Origin: Cyathus striatus
Taxonomy: Eukaryota > Basidiomycota > Agaricomycetes > Agaricales > Nidulariaceae
Direction: 5' to 3'
DNA: 64,000 bases
Assembly: GCA_025738555.1 (NCBI GenBank)
Contig: JAOVFP010000020.1
Coordinates: 1,240,001 to 1,304,000, forward strand
Positions 13,023-23,700 of the stretch are shown here, piece after piece (within the stretch, counting starts at the first letter, position 1; each line of letters starts with the position of its first letter). The notes under the pieces were generated by a model. The model did no database searches and had not been told where the DNA came from. It saw only the letters and a list, made by a program, of their open reading frames with translations. A program made the position numbers and the translations under genes.

Positions 13023-13631
13023 CTGCAGTCAGTAACGATGGCTGCAGTGTAAACTACGATGTCGTTGAAGTAGTAGTAGTTGGGTGTGGAGAATCTCTTG
13101 CGTTCGCGTGCGGATGCTTTTGACAAGAAATAACCAATCGCGTGATGACGTCATAGCTCATATAGCATCATAGCATTATAGCCTGATGGCAGGTGCATCC
13201 TGGGCATCGTATCTGATTCGTGCTTTCTTAGACACCAGACTAACATCTAGGGAGCGGTACAACGGCAGTGCATTACTAAAAGAAAGCTTGATTGTGTTCT
13301 TGGCGGTATAGTATTTTGAATTGGGTATATAATATGTAAAGTACGGCGCTAGTAAGAGGGCCGATAGATATAAAATAAGTAAGGGATACGTATATGTATC
13401 GTAATTCAAAGTCAAAGCGAAACAGAAAACTGCGGTATTAAAGTGTATTCGCAACCACTTTCAGCGAAATAGGACTCGTTTCATACAGAAATTCGAGCAA
13501 AAAATTCCCAATTTAACGAGGTCAGCTCACTAAAGCCTCGCTGAAATAGTTGCAAGTACATTCTGTTGAAATAGGTTTGAAGAATACTGGGTGAAGGATA
13601 GAGTTTGGCGTGCTTGAAGCAAGAGAGGAGA
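13023..13631. other. Intergenic
   Basis: AT-rich stretch between two genes read in the same direction. It holds the 5' side of the multi-pass protein gene and the 3' side of the one-pass protein gene. Nothing else recognised. Confidence 0.55.
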
Positions 13632-14637
13632 TCATGGCGATGTCGACATTGGAATCAGAGGAAGAGACTTATTCTGGACGTTTGGAAGCGACGCAAGAGA
13701 GAAAGAAGAGAGAGGGCCAGAAGAAGGAAGAGGCGACACAGGAAAGCGACATCTAGTAGGGCTTGAGATGCTATGAGATGAGGCAAGAACAGAAGAATCC
13801 ATAATAGGAGGCTCGGAAGCTAGAGGTGAAGCAGAATTTGAAGTTGAAGGCATAGATACAACTGAGCCGCAGATAGGGGAAAGCTTGGAATTGTTCCATA
13901 GACCATGACTGGCACATCCTGGAACCTCATTTGAAAGAGGCAATATCGGAATACCAAACGAATCAACACCAGGTTGGAGAGAAAGAGAAATATGTGTAGG
14001 AGCCATATCTAATTCGCAACGAGAGAGAGAAGCTTCGGTTGCGGAATATTGCAGGAGATGATATGTCGAAGAATTAGGTAAAATGGACGACGATGCACTG
14101 CAGCATGGATGGATATTTGCTTGAGGCGAGCTTGGAGGGAAGGTGAAAAGGCCGGCTGGCGACTTTAAGGGGTCATAAACGGCATCGGGGTAGTTAAGAT
14201 GGAACCTGGTGACGGCGAGTGCATCTTTGCAGCCAAATGAGCTTGAAGGCGATGGCGTAGTGAATGGAGGAGACGATTTCCACGACTTCGGAGAGAGTAA
14301 ACGCCAGAGCTGTGAAACAGATAATGTCAGCCGCCTGCGACCAGCGACAATGAAGACGACGCACCTGACTCGAGGCTGGACTGCACTTTTTCGTTGTCGG
14401 GCTCAGCTTTTCCGTGGGTATCAAATCTTGGAGCGACTCGCGACCTGCTTTTCGAGTAGAAGGACGAATCCAAAGAATGTAACATGCCAGTAGAAATACG
14501 GCAAAGCATGCGAACACGATAACGAGGTATTTCCAAAGCTCCAGGCCAAAGATAAGAGGTGTGTGCCAAAATCTGAGAGACGAGGATGAGCTGGTAGAAG
14601 AAGAAGAAGCGGCGTGCTGGGTTGAGGTAGGGGCCAT
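13632..14637 (-). CDS. One-pass membrane protein with Ser/Pro-rich tail
   Basis: Two exons (14365-14637 and 13632-14309) join through a GTGCGT donor and a TTTCACAG acceptor in phase, giving 316 residues. The first exon encodes a Ser/Thr-rich N-terminus followed by one strong membrane segment (YLVIVFACFAVFLLACYILW, residues about 37-56), then a basic linker. The second exon encodes a low-complexity Ser/Pro-rich region, probably cytoplasmic. The layout (short Ser-rich outer segment, one membrane helix, long disordered tail) is frequent among uncharacterised agaricomycete proteins. No function can be assigned. The joined second exon stays open for 226 codons through regions that look closed in other frames, which supports the model. 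Confidence 0.75.
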
Positions 14638-15431
14638 GATGAATGTTTTGATGAAGAAGGAAAGACTGGGAAATACGTAGACGGAAGGTCTATATACACC
14701 TGGAAGGAGGCTGACACTGGAATTATTCAGCTATGGAGGCTGGCAATCAATAAAGCACCTACTCGTATAGTGAATAGTAGCATCTAAGCAGACAGTAGAA
14801 AATATAAATCGCTTATACTTCATGTTCGAGATTGATATCGCATACTAACGACAGTGCATGGTATATCGCTACAGATCTACACCATAGGTGTGTGTGCATC
14901 CGGAAAGTACATACCACAGGAAACTACACAAATAAGTAGGTAAGATGCATGGCGAAAACGCACACCTTGATGCCTCTGGAAAGATTAAACTCAGCCGCAC
15001 CCCATCATCGACATCACTCACTTAGAGCAGATGTCCTTTGAAAATGGAACCATTCATTCCTTTTTGACAGGTGTTGAGACTTGAGTATGAAGCTTGGAGC
15101 TCGAAGGGTGAAGCATTGAAGAGTTGAGTAGTGAGTTGGCTCGTAGGAAGTGTTAAAGGTCACCGGTCACCCGCTGTAGGCAGCGCCAGTGCCGGCGCTG
15201 AAGCTGCAGGAGAGCGCGGCGCGCGCGCCCACGGAAGACACACGTCGTGGCCTGCCCTAAAGTGAAAACGCGACTATCCAGCGACTGTGTCGTAGCTCTA
15301 GCTGGTAACTGTTGCAACTGCTTTGACAATGACAATGAGGTTTTCGACCTTGACCAACTGCTTTAACTTGGACTCCCATGGGCAATCTAACGAGCCACCC
15401 TCGATTTAATCCACTACCACTTCTAAACTAT
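14638..15431. other. Intergenic
   Basis: Separates two genes on the minus strand. Short open stretches here have no supporting features. There is a locally GC-rich patch with alternating GCGCGCGC around 15217-15230. Confidence 0.55.
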
Positions 15432-16778
15432 CTACGGATGCACACCGATGACATAAGCCTCAATCCACTTAACACGCAAAATCCTCCTCCCAACACCCTC
15501 CTTCCTCTCCCAAACACGCTTGATTGTCCCCTTCCGTCCCGCACTTCCGTTCTCAACGCTATCCACAAACTCAGCCACTCCACCACCAACGCCGAAGTAC
15601 AGCACTTTAGCAGCAACAAGACAAATATACCCTTCTTCTTTCTTCCCTGCGTCCGATTCTTGAATGGACAGCTTCCGCTCAGCGAGAGTATCCAAGTCAT
15701 CGCCCGAAGCGCTGCTTAAAGCCTTGATAATCGCGGGAAGACTCTCCGTGCGGTATATCGTTTCCGACGTCAGTACTACGTTGTACGTCTGCTGTGGATT
15801 AAAGAACTCCCATGCACCGGAGGAGAATCGTAACGTGATATTGTGTTCTTTTAGCGAATTGAGAAATGCGGACTTGAGCTCGGGGGTGATATTCATATCT
15901 TGTCCTTGTTCTTCGTCTTCATCGGACGGAGGAAGGGTGCTGAGGTAGGGTTGGGCTGCGGGTGAAGTGTCTGCAGAGCGGTTAGAAGTGGAGAAGAGTG
16001 AACATATAAGAACGTACACCATGTCAGAAGGATGTTGGGGAGCGTGAGTAGCTCGATGACAGAGGAGTTGTAGTCTTGTAGATGGATTTGAGATTCTGGG
16101 TAGCCTGTTGCCGGTGAGGGTCGAGAGAAGAGTTCGTGCAGGATGTACAAAGATGGCACGGCCGTTCCGCATCCTAACTACAGCTACCATTAGCCCAAGC
16201 TACCTGACAACAAACGAGACACGAACCTCGAGAACTCTCCTTCCAGTCCACCACTCACCCACCTTCCCTGCCCCCTCCAAATAATTCACCAAATCTAAAC
16301 TACATTCCCATGTCTTCAGTCCGCCCTCGTAGACCCAGGTACCAAATCGGACGGGCCTGTATGAACTCGAGCGCGGTGGACTTGGCGTCATCTTTGTCTT
16401 GATTGGTTTCGTCGGCGCCTTCAGCTATGAGCTGGAAGCGGGCATCGTACAAGTCTCTTCGCGCTAAAGTGAGGGTTCCTTTATCCGCAGAGGGGGAAGT
16501 GGAGAGGGGTATCAGGGTGGGAGAGTAGGATATGACATGTGGTAGTGCGTCGAGCTGGAGGAAACATATGGATGAGCCCGGGGAGTTTCTGACTGGGTTG
16601 AAGAGACGGCTGGACGAACGAGAGTAGACAGCGAGAGTTCAGTGAATGGCTGCAGGTTATTTTGTTCTGGGGGAGTGGTCGTGGCGGGTTCATTGGAGGA
16701 TGAAGAGGCAGGAAGCAGGACAGCGGCGAGCTCATCGTCGTTTGCAATGTCGTCGATGTCAAAGTCGAATTTGAACAT
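15432..16778 (-). CDS. HPM1: Protein-histidine N-methyltransferase HPM1 (METTL18-like)
   Basis: In yeast HPM1 methylates a histidine of ribosomal protein Rpl3 using S-adenosylmethionine. Exons on the minus strand: 16620-16778, 16227-16554, 16018-16177 and 15432-15970. Diagnostic motifs are the start MFKFDFDIDD, the entry motif YEGGLKTWECSLDL, SAM motif I VLELGCGTAVP (made only after splicing 16227 to 16177), LQDYN, VVLTSETIY and AAKVLYFGVGGGVAEF. The order and the last two motifs are typical of the Hpm1/METTL18 family. The second exon contains a frame break at about 16331-16356: residues DLVPG and then VYEGG appear in successive different frames, as if two single bases were missing. This could be a sequence error in short G/C runs or a real lesion. 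Start codons of HPM1 and URM1 are 80 bp apart on opposite strands. Confidence 0.88.
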
Positions 16779-16858
16779 GGGAGATAAAGATAAAGATAAG
16801 ATTGTACAAAATTGATCAAAAATAGACAGATTCCGATCATCTCTTTTCCTCCTCCCAA
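16779..16858. promoter_or_regulatory. Bidirectional promoter between HPM1 and URM1
   Basis: Only 80 bp separate the two divergent start codons, so both 5' leaders and core promoters must fit or overlap here. Next to the HPM1 start are three head-to-tail GATA motifs (GATAAAGATAAAGATAAG, 16783-16800), candidate sites for GATA-type zinc-finger regulators. The URM1 side is pyrimidine-rich just before the ATG. No TATA box is obvious. Confidence 0.6.
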
Positions 16859-17271
16859 ATGTCCTCCATCTCCCTCAATCTCGAATTTGGCGGTGGCCTC
16901 GAGCTCCTCTTCGGTAACAAGCGATCACATCAAATCACCATCCCTGCTGTTGTCCCAAAAGATAACCACACCCCAAAGCCAGACGCTTCCGTCGCAGCGC
17001 ACAACTCCAAGCCTGCAGATGTTACATTCCTAATTCACTGGATGAAGGACAACTTGCTGCAGGAGAGGGTGGAGCTGTTCATGGAGAATGACACTGTGTA
17101 AGCCCTGTCCTTCTCCATTCAGTGCCAAGAAGTATTGATCAAGTTGTGTTCAGTCGTCCTGGAATCTTGGTGCTCATAAATGACACCGATTGGGAGCTGG
17201 AGGGCGAGGGAGATTACCTCCTGAAAGACAGCGATGAGATCGTCTTTATTTCCACTCTCCATGGTGGTTAG
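16859..17271 (+). CDS. URM1: Ubiquitin-related modifier 1
   Basis: URM1 is a ubiquitin-like protein that, once activated by Uba4, carries sulphur for 2-thiolation of wobble uridine in tRNAs and can also be conjugated to proteins. Exons 16859-17097 and 17154-17271 give 118 residues. The beta-grasp features are visible: [14 protein letters not shown] at the start, [13 protein letters not shown] in the middle, [15 protein letters not shown], and the required C-terminal diglycine (FISTLHGG). Yeast Urm1 has 99 residues; the extra length sits in a loop around residues 30-50. Divergently paired with HPM1. Confidence 0.93.
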
Positions 17272-17838
17272 CTGCTATGAAGCAAGCCAACTTAACCCTT
17301 GAACATGTTCTCTGCCCATGGATCGATCCTGGCCTGATCTAAAGCTTCTCGCGACGAAGGCGGGGCACTTGTATCACTTGCAGCGTACGATGGTCGTGGT
17401 ATAGCTTTTGGTGGAGGCGTGGATCAGATTTCACTTCGGATACATAGCACATTCGACATGTTTTGATAACGTTGTACAGATACTATCATTTGGGAATACC
17501 TGTATATTTCATGGTACAATATTTCGAGAAAGTCGGGTATTCTTGGTACTCGATGTACTCATCGTGCTGAGCAGCGAGCAAAGCTTCGCGAAAGGTCGTG
17601 AGCTGGATGTCTGTAATGGGAAGTCGCATTAGCCGGCGATCACCCGACCGACTGTAACCTCCTCATTCTCACCCGCGAACAACCCAGAGCACTCTGACAC
17701 CGTAGCTCTGTGGTTCCAATACCCAGGGAGCTTCAACACGCCGCGGTCTCGCAGCACTTCAAGCTTCACCATTAGCTCGTCGTACCACTCATCCAATCTC
17801 CCATCAACTTATCCAACCTTTTATTCGACTCTTCCACC
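17272..17838. other. Intergenic
   Basis: Between URM1 and RCF1, both on the plus strand. It holds the URM1 3' end and the RCF1 promoter. No gene seen. Confidence 0.6.
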
Positions 17839-18441
17839 ATGCTCCCAGCCTCAGGATCCAGCGAGGACTACATGTTCGAAACATGGACCGATAAATTCAA
17901 ACGAAAATTCAACGAGAACCCATGGGTGCCTCTTGGTCCGTCTCCTCACTTCTCTCAGATACCATACTGACCATCTAAAACACTTGCAGGCTGTCTGGCA
18001 ACATGTGGTGCCCTGATAATGTCCGCCTACAAAATGCGTCGCGGTCAATCAAAAGAGATGAACTACTGGCTCCGTGCGCGTGTTGCCCTTCAAGGTGCGA
18101 CTCTCGTCGCTCTCGTCGGAGGAAGCATGGCCATACAGAAGCAGCGGAACAAGGACAAGGAAGCAGTGGGTATTGAGGAGGGCCTCCCGAGAAATGAGGG
18201 CAATGTGGAGCTGGTGCGAGAGGGGAAGAAGGAGGCGGAGAGGAAGGAATTTGAGGAGAGGCTGAAAGATGCTGAGGCCGCACATGAGGAGGAGATGGCT
18301 GTTAGGAGGCTGACGAGTGCGAGGGCTAAGGAGGCGATTGCAGCCTCAGCGAAACCGAATGCGCGAGCACAGGCTCCGGTGCAGAAGGAAGAAATGGCTC
18401 CGGCGGTAGAGGAGAAGAAGAGTAGTTGGAAGTTCTGGTAA
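17839..18441 (+). CDS. RCF1: Respiratory supercomplex factor 1 (HIG1 domain)
   Basis: RCF1 acts in the mitochondrial inner membrane in the assembly and stability of cytochrome c oxidase and respiratory supercomplexes. Exons 17839-17935 and 17990-18441 (182 residues) join in phase with a GTCCGT donor. The HIG1 domain occupies roughly residues 12-90: KFNENPWVPLGCLATCGAL forms the first membrane helix, then the hallmark basic loop YKMRRGQSKEMNYWLRARV, then the second helix ALQGATLVALVGGSMA. The C-terminal half is a charged Glu/Lys/Ala-rich coiled coil ending in WKFW, as in fungal Rcf1. Confident from domain order and length. Confidence 0.92.
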
Positions 18442-18942
18442 CCCCATAATATATAAAATCAAGTCGAACATTTCAATCGTTGGATGCATTCCATTTTCTA
18501 TAGTATAAAGTAATCCCAGTTCAGGATATAATCTAAAAAACTGTATATTCTCTATTACAGATTCCATTCCGAACTGCAGTCTTAAATTGGTCTTAACCCA
18601 ACAATGATCTCAAACTACTAGCCAACCTTCTTCATTATAATAAAGTATATTTATTCCAGATATATTTCTCTGAATCCCAATAACCTACGAAACATGCTGG
18701 TAATAAAGCTAGTAGGTGTATACAAAGCGGGAGTGGTGTTGTAAAGTACTTCCATCCGGTATGTGGTAATTTACATGATATATTGCTTGCGAAACTATCT
18801 ATTCCATTACATGAGATCTTGCTGGTGGCTGGTTGGAAGTGGTGTGTGGTTCGAAAGCGTGTCGAAAGCTGATAATAAGGATAGCACAAAGAGGGCTAGA
18901 ACAGATATCCACGCCCATGGGATAAGGTCTTGGCATGTGTTG
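18442..18942. other. Intergenic, convergent 3' ends
   Basis: RCF1 and the kinase-like gene converge here. The kinase-like frame could be extended to 18807 by intron retention, which would add a hydrophobic tail; the shorter spliced end is preferred. Confidence 0.5.
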
Positions 18943-20464
18943 TTAAGGAGGAGACCAGGACTTCGTCTATACAGGGGTTGTTTAGCAGAGGCAAAGAAGG
19001 CAAAGAAGAGACAAAGCTGAGGGAGACATACCTCATCCTTGAAGAGTCGTCGTATCTGATGAATGCCCTGCATTGCCATATCCACTGTATTCAGAACCAC
19101 TCGCTCACCGACCGTTTCATCACGTTTCTGGAGACGCCAACGTGAACCAAGCGATAACGAGTTCTTGATTGAGTTCCATAGTTTGAGAGACTGCTGTGCA
19201 TCAAACCGAGCTTGAGGGTCAAGATGCTTCATAAACGTTATTAGAGGACGTAGAAAGTCGAGATTGGTATAGACCTAATGGGAAGATGAGCAGTATTCGA
19301 GATAATTGGCTACTCAAAACTCACTTCCAGCAAATCGTGATAGAACATATTGCCAACCGTGAAAACATCTATTTTGTATAGATCCCAGGGGCCATGTTTT
19401 GCCAACTCGGGCACTTCAGAGTCGCGTCCGCCAGCATCCTGAACATATCGTGATTCTCCTGGAAGATAGTGATGGGAAAGGCCGAAGTCGATGAACAGGT
19501 AGCGAACAGGATGTTCCGTGCGAGACAAAGGCTTGATAGGTGTAAATCCGTCCGGTGCACAATTGTCTGCAATGAAGTGCCACCCGTGAGGAAGAATAGA
19601 ATGGGCATCCATCATCACATTTGCCCCTGTACAATCCCTGTAGCACATTCAGTCACATCAGCTAAACCAAAGACGATGAACATACCCATGAGCCACTAAG
19701 TTATCATGCATAAACATCAAACCCTGCAATGTCAGTAAGCTATAGTTCAGTAAAAGTGAGCATGAATTTTACCTCTAGAATCTGAGAAACGAAGTCGACT
19801 ATCTCAGGAATAGTTCCAAATTCTGGGTCATTAAAAGGTCGTAGGATCGGCATAGCCAAGAATGACATGGTTAAAGAAAAGTTGTCGTTAAATGCGTCGA
19901 GAGCAGGAACACAATGATTATTCGGATGATGACGAAGATTCTCCGAGTACAGATATTGTGCAATTCTGACTTCGTCGGGTTTGTTCTCAATGAGTTTCAA
20001 ACACACAGCTGATCCGTCAGTTATTCTTGTTGCATCTAGTACCACTGGAAGCTGCCATAAAACTCATGAGATGCCTAATATTTTATTAAGACACGACCTA
20101 CAAGCTGAACGATAGAGTCCTCACATAGACCTGCAACAACGTTGGTTCCAGTCCAAGAAGGTTTCCAGTTTGGATTGTATCGAGAACGCAAGCGATAGCC
20201 CCTCTGAAGCAGAAATTTGTAACGTTTTTGCCAATGTTTCTCGCCGGAATTGAGACCGTACTGAACGAACCCCATAGGCACTTGGGTAGTATTGCGGCCT
20301 GCCGGTAGCGAAATTGATGTTATGTCGGATCCAGCTGAATTTAGGATCCCATTATGTGGGAGGGCAGAAGATACAGACAAGGAAGACGATTCCATAACTA
20401 TGGCCTCATCTGTCAGTAAATTTGATGCAGAAGAGAGGGTTCGAGTTGAAACGTTGAGCTTCAT
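18943..20464 (-). CDS. Degenerate protein kinase-like protein
   Basis: Six exons (20102-20464, 19773-20051, 19686-19723, 19325-19637, 19032-19274, 18943-18966) join in phase to 419 residues. The N-terminal ~80 residues are Ser-rich. Kinase-fold features follow: a conserved start YRLRSRYNPNWKPSW, hinge SFLAMPILRPF, catalytic loop HGDCTGANVMMDA (Arg of HRD replaced by Gly, Asp and Asn kept), YLFIDFGLS with an intact DFG, VPEL where APE is expected, and DVFTVGNMF. No glycine-rich loop is visible. This pattern matches a large agaricomycete family of kinase-like proteins whose activity is uncertain. The stop at 18943 gives a short final exon; an alternative end 45 codons longer is possible. Its start is 241 bp from the retroelement frame, divergently. 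Confidence 0.82.
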
Positions 20465-20705
20465 AGATTACATTGATAATGGTCACACCCCATAAGTCAC
20501 TTGACCAGAATCTTGAGTCTAATATAATTATATCTCGAACAGGATGTTGTCTAAATGTTGTCTCCAAGTTTAGTCCAAGTTATCTTCCTGGCCTCCAACC
20601 AAAATACTCTAAGCTCTCGCAAGACACACTTATCATGAGTGACGCTGATTAACAGCTCGATATCGTATCGATCAGTCTGGTCTGTGCTTTTGAGGGCGCA
20701 GCCAC

Positions 20706-23700
20706 ATGTGTAACTCTAACAGCTTGGGACCTGAGGAGAACCAACCTCGGGTATCTGGGGCCGTCGACAGCCCCAGCAACCCATTCTCACCCTCGAACGA
20801 GGAAGCGCCCACTGCACAAAAGGACCAAAGTGGTCCACCAACCGACATCAACTCAGAAGGGACAGCAACCCCTGTCTCTAGTCTACTCAGTAACATCAGT
20901 AGCAATAATACTGATGTAAATAGTAACGATAATAGTACCATTATAAACCAGATTGATAATGAAAATGAGGCAAGAATCATTAATCCACAAGACCTCGAAG
21001 AAATTAGAACAGTAAATCACAACGTGGCCACTCGGGACGCCGAGTCAACCACAGCGGACCAAGGAGAAGGTCCCTCGCGTAACAAAGGAAAAGCAATCGA
21101 CCCCACAAACTGGGGTAATGTTAATATTGAAAATGAAGAATTAGATGTTGAGGCACAACAAGCCCTACTTGAGAATTACAACATCAATAGAAGCGCAAGG
21201 AATGATACGCGCCCAGACACAGAACACAGGAACCAACGCGAAAGGAACAATACTCGCGCACGATACGAACCCACTGCTTATGCACAAGACTATGTGCGTG
21301 AACGCTCGGTTCCGATATCCTCAGGTATGACCAACCGTATCCGAACGGCAGTAAACTTCGGACAGACCTATAAGGAGGCGGAACGCAACTTGAAGCCTTC
21401 CCACCAAATCAACCCAGACAGTTTCCTCGGAGACGCATTCCGAGTAGTAAGACAAATTAACAACGAACCCATGGGGTATCCATCAGACAGCGACCCCAGC
21501 TCCTCAGACGAAAGTAACCATAGCCACAGGAGCCACAGCAGCCATGGGCGCCACCACGCCCGCAAACGAAGCACTTCGAAGCGCCGTCGAAAGGAACGCG
21601 AGAGGCGACGAAGAAGGAAGCAACGCTCCCTCATCAAACCTCTACCTCCTAACCCATACGACGGTACTCCGAATATCCAAACCTTCTATCGCTTCGTTAT
21701 CGAAAGCTGTGATTACATTTCAAGTGGTGAAGTAGAACCAGAAAGACAAATACTCACTTTATCACACTACTTAAAAGAACGCGCGTATACTTATTATACA
21801 CGAGAAGTGGCCTACAATATCAGTAGAATGAACCTTGAAGAATTCTTCACAGGCCTATTCAATCATGTATTCCCACTCAACTTCAGGGAACAACAAAGGA
21901 ACAAGCTAGAGACTCTAAGACAAGAAAACAGAAGTATCAAATGGTACCTATCTAAATTAAATGATCTTATACTCACCATTGGCGACATAAGCGAACGCGA
22001 AAAAGTACGTGCACTATGGCGAGGCTTGAGGCCTGAAACTAGAGGACAACTAGTCCGACAAAAAATCAACCAAGAAGTTTCAAGCTTTGACACTATCGCC
22101 AATGCAGCAGAACTTGAAGAAATTGCTGAAATGGAATACGAGTTTGAACGAAAGAATTCACGCAGAAATGGTAGCCCAAGACGGCATCACCAGCCTCGAT
22201 CTAGATCCCGCGACCACTCGCGTGGACGACGATCTTCCTCGGACAACCAACGAGGTGGTAGGCGAAGTGATCGACCACACCGGCAACCTAGAAACAATAG
22301 TCAGGACAAAAACAGGAGTTTCGGAAAGAAAACAAATCATACACCCGGATACTCCTCCAATAGACAGCGCCTACAAAGGGAATCAACCGTAGAACGCCAA
22401 CAACATAAATTCAAACCACGAAACAACCATAGACAAGAACTCACAGACAGGGAAAAAGATAACCTTCGAAACGAAGGAAAATGCTTCTTCTGCAAAGAGG
22501 CCGGGCATGTTGCAAGACAATGCCCTAAGAAGGCCTCTGTACCTGGACCTTCTAGTGGAGGCCCCCCAGGCATTCGTAACTATAACCTAGACGTGCATTA
22601 TGACAACAGTGAACAACTCAGAGAACTAGCCATTAACTCGGAAAATCTTGACTCACTGGAACTCGGCAATATTGAATACTGCCAACCAGGAGAATACTAC
22701 ATTAAGAAAATAACCCATAAGCCTAGGAAACAACGCCCAAAGACTTATAATAATAACCGTAGCACCAAAATAGAAATAGAGGTGGACAATGAAGGCTACC
22801 AAATCGACAATAATAACTCACCATACAATGAGGTACACAGTACTCTTGAAGTACCATCATTCAACCACGCCCCAGTAAGACCCCCACGTACATCTCGATT
22901 GGGACACGCCTGGGAAAAATATCTCGAATATTACTTCAATAGTCGATCTACAGCACCAAGGAAATACGGTTCACCTCGATTCCTAGTGTACCTATCTGGA
23001 CATGGTGAATACTATGTCATCATGGATGAAGAATTAGAATTTGAATCAATCACCTTACCTGTTCAATATATACAACAACCTGGCTTTAAAATAGATAAAT
23101 GGTATCTAACCCAATTCAAAACAGTATCCAGACAATTAGCAGGATGCCGGTTTAGACCAATAAGAGACAAGGACCCACAATTCAAAACAAATAGTGCACC
23201 AATAATAGGAACACTTGACCCCGCACATAACGTATACGCCTGGAACGCAGAACGTGCATTAAGCAATGGTGCTCCATATCCAGGTGATAACCCAAAAACC
23301 CAAAATACGGAACCAAAACATAGGTTCTGTGTTCGCCTAACAAACGTATTCAATGATACCTACACCGTAAAAGACCGAGAATTGACCTTCCATACTGAAA
23401 TACCTGGAAGACACCTTCGGAATAGCAAATTTAACATTATCAACTGGTACTGGAAAGCTGTGAGGAAAGCATATCTCAAATTAATCAAAACTATCGACAA
23501 CTTCGAGGACGAAGAAAACCTACTACATTACCTCTTCGATCCTCTCACAGATCAAGAAATTGCTATCACAGACATTTACAATGAAACTATCGAACTAATG
23601 AATGTCAATAATAGGATTAAACTCAACGAAAGAAAAGGATACGACCTGGTCGTTGAATTAAACGGACAACAAGTGGAGCGCGGCACGTACCCCGCAATCC

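Noticed and set aside
12920..13123. 67-codon plus-strand frame
   Set aside because: Antisense to exon 1 and promoter of the seven-exon membrane protein gene.
15153..15335. 60-codon frame over a GC-alternating patch
   Set aside because: Low-complexity sequence, no start context or domain.
20465..20705. Left LTR of the retroelement
   Set aside because: No long match to the right flank; only the 7-mer ACATGTG is shared, which is expected by chance.
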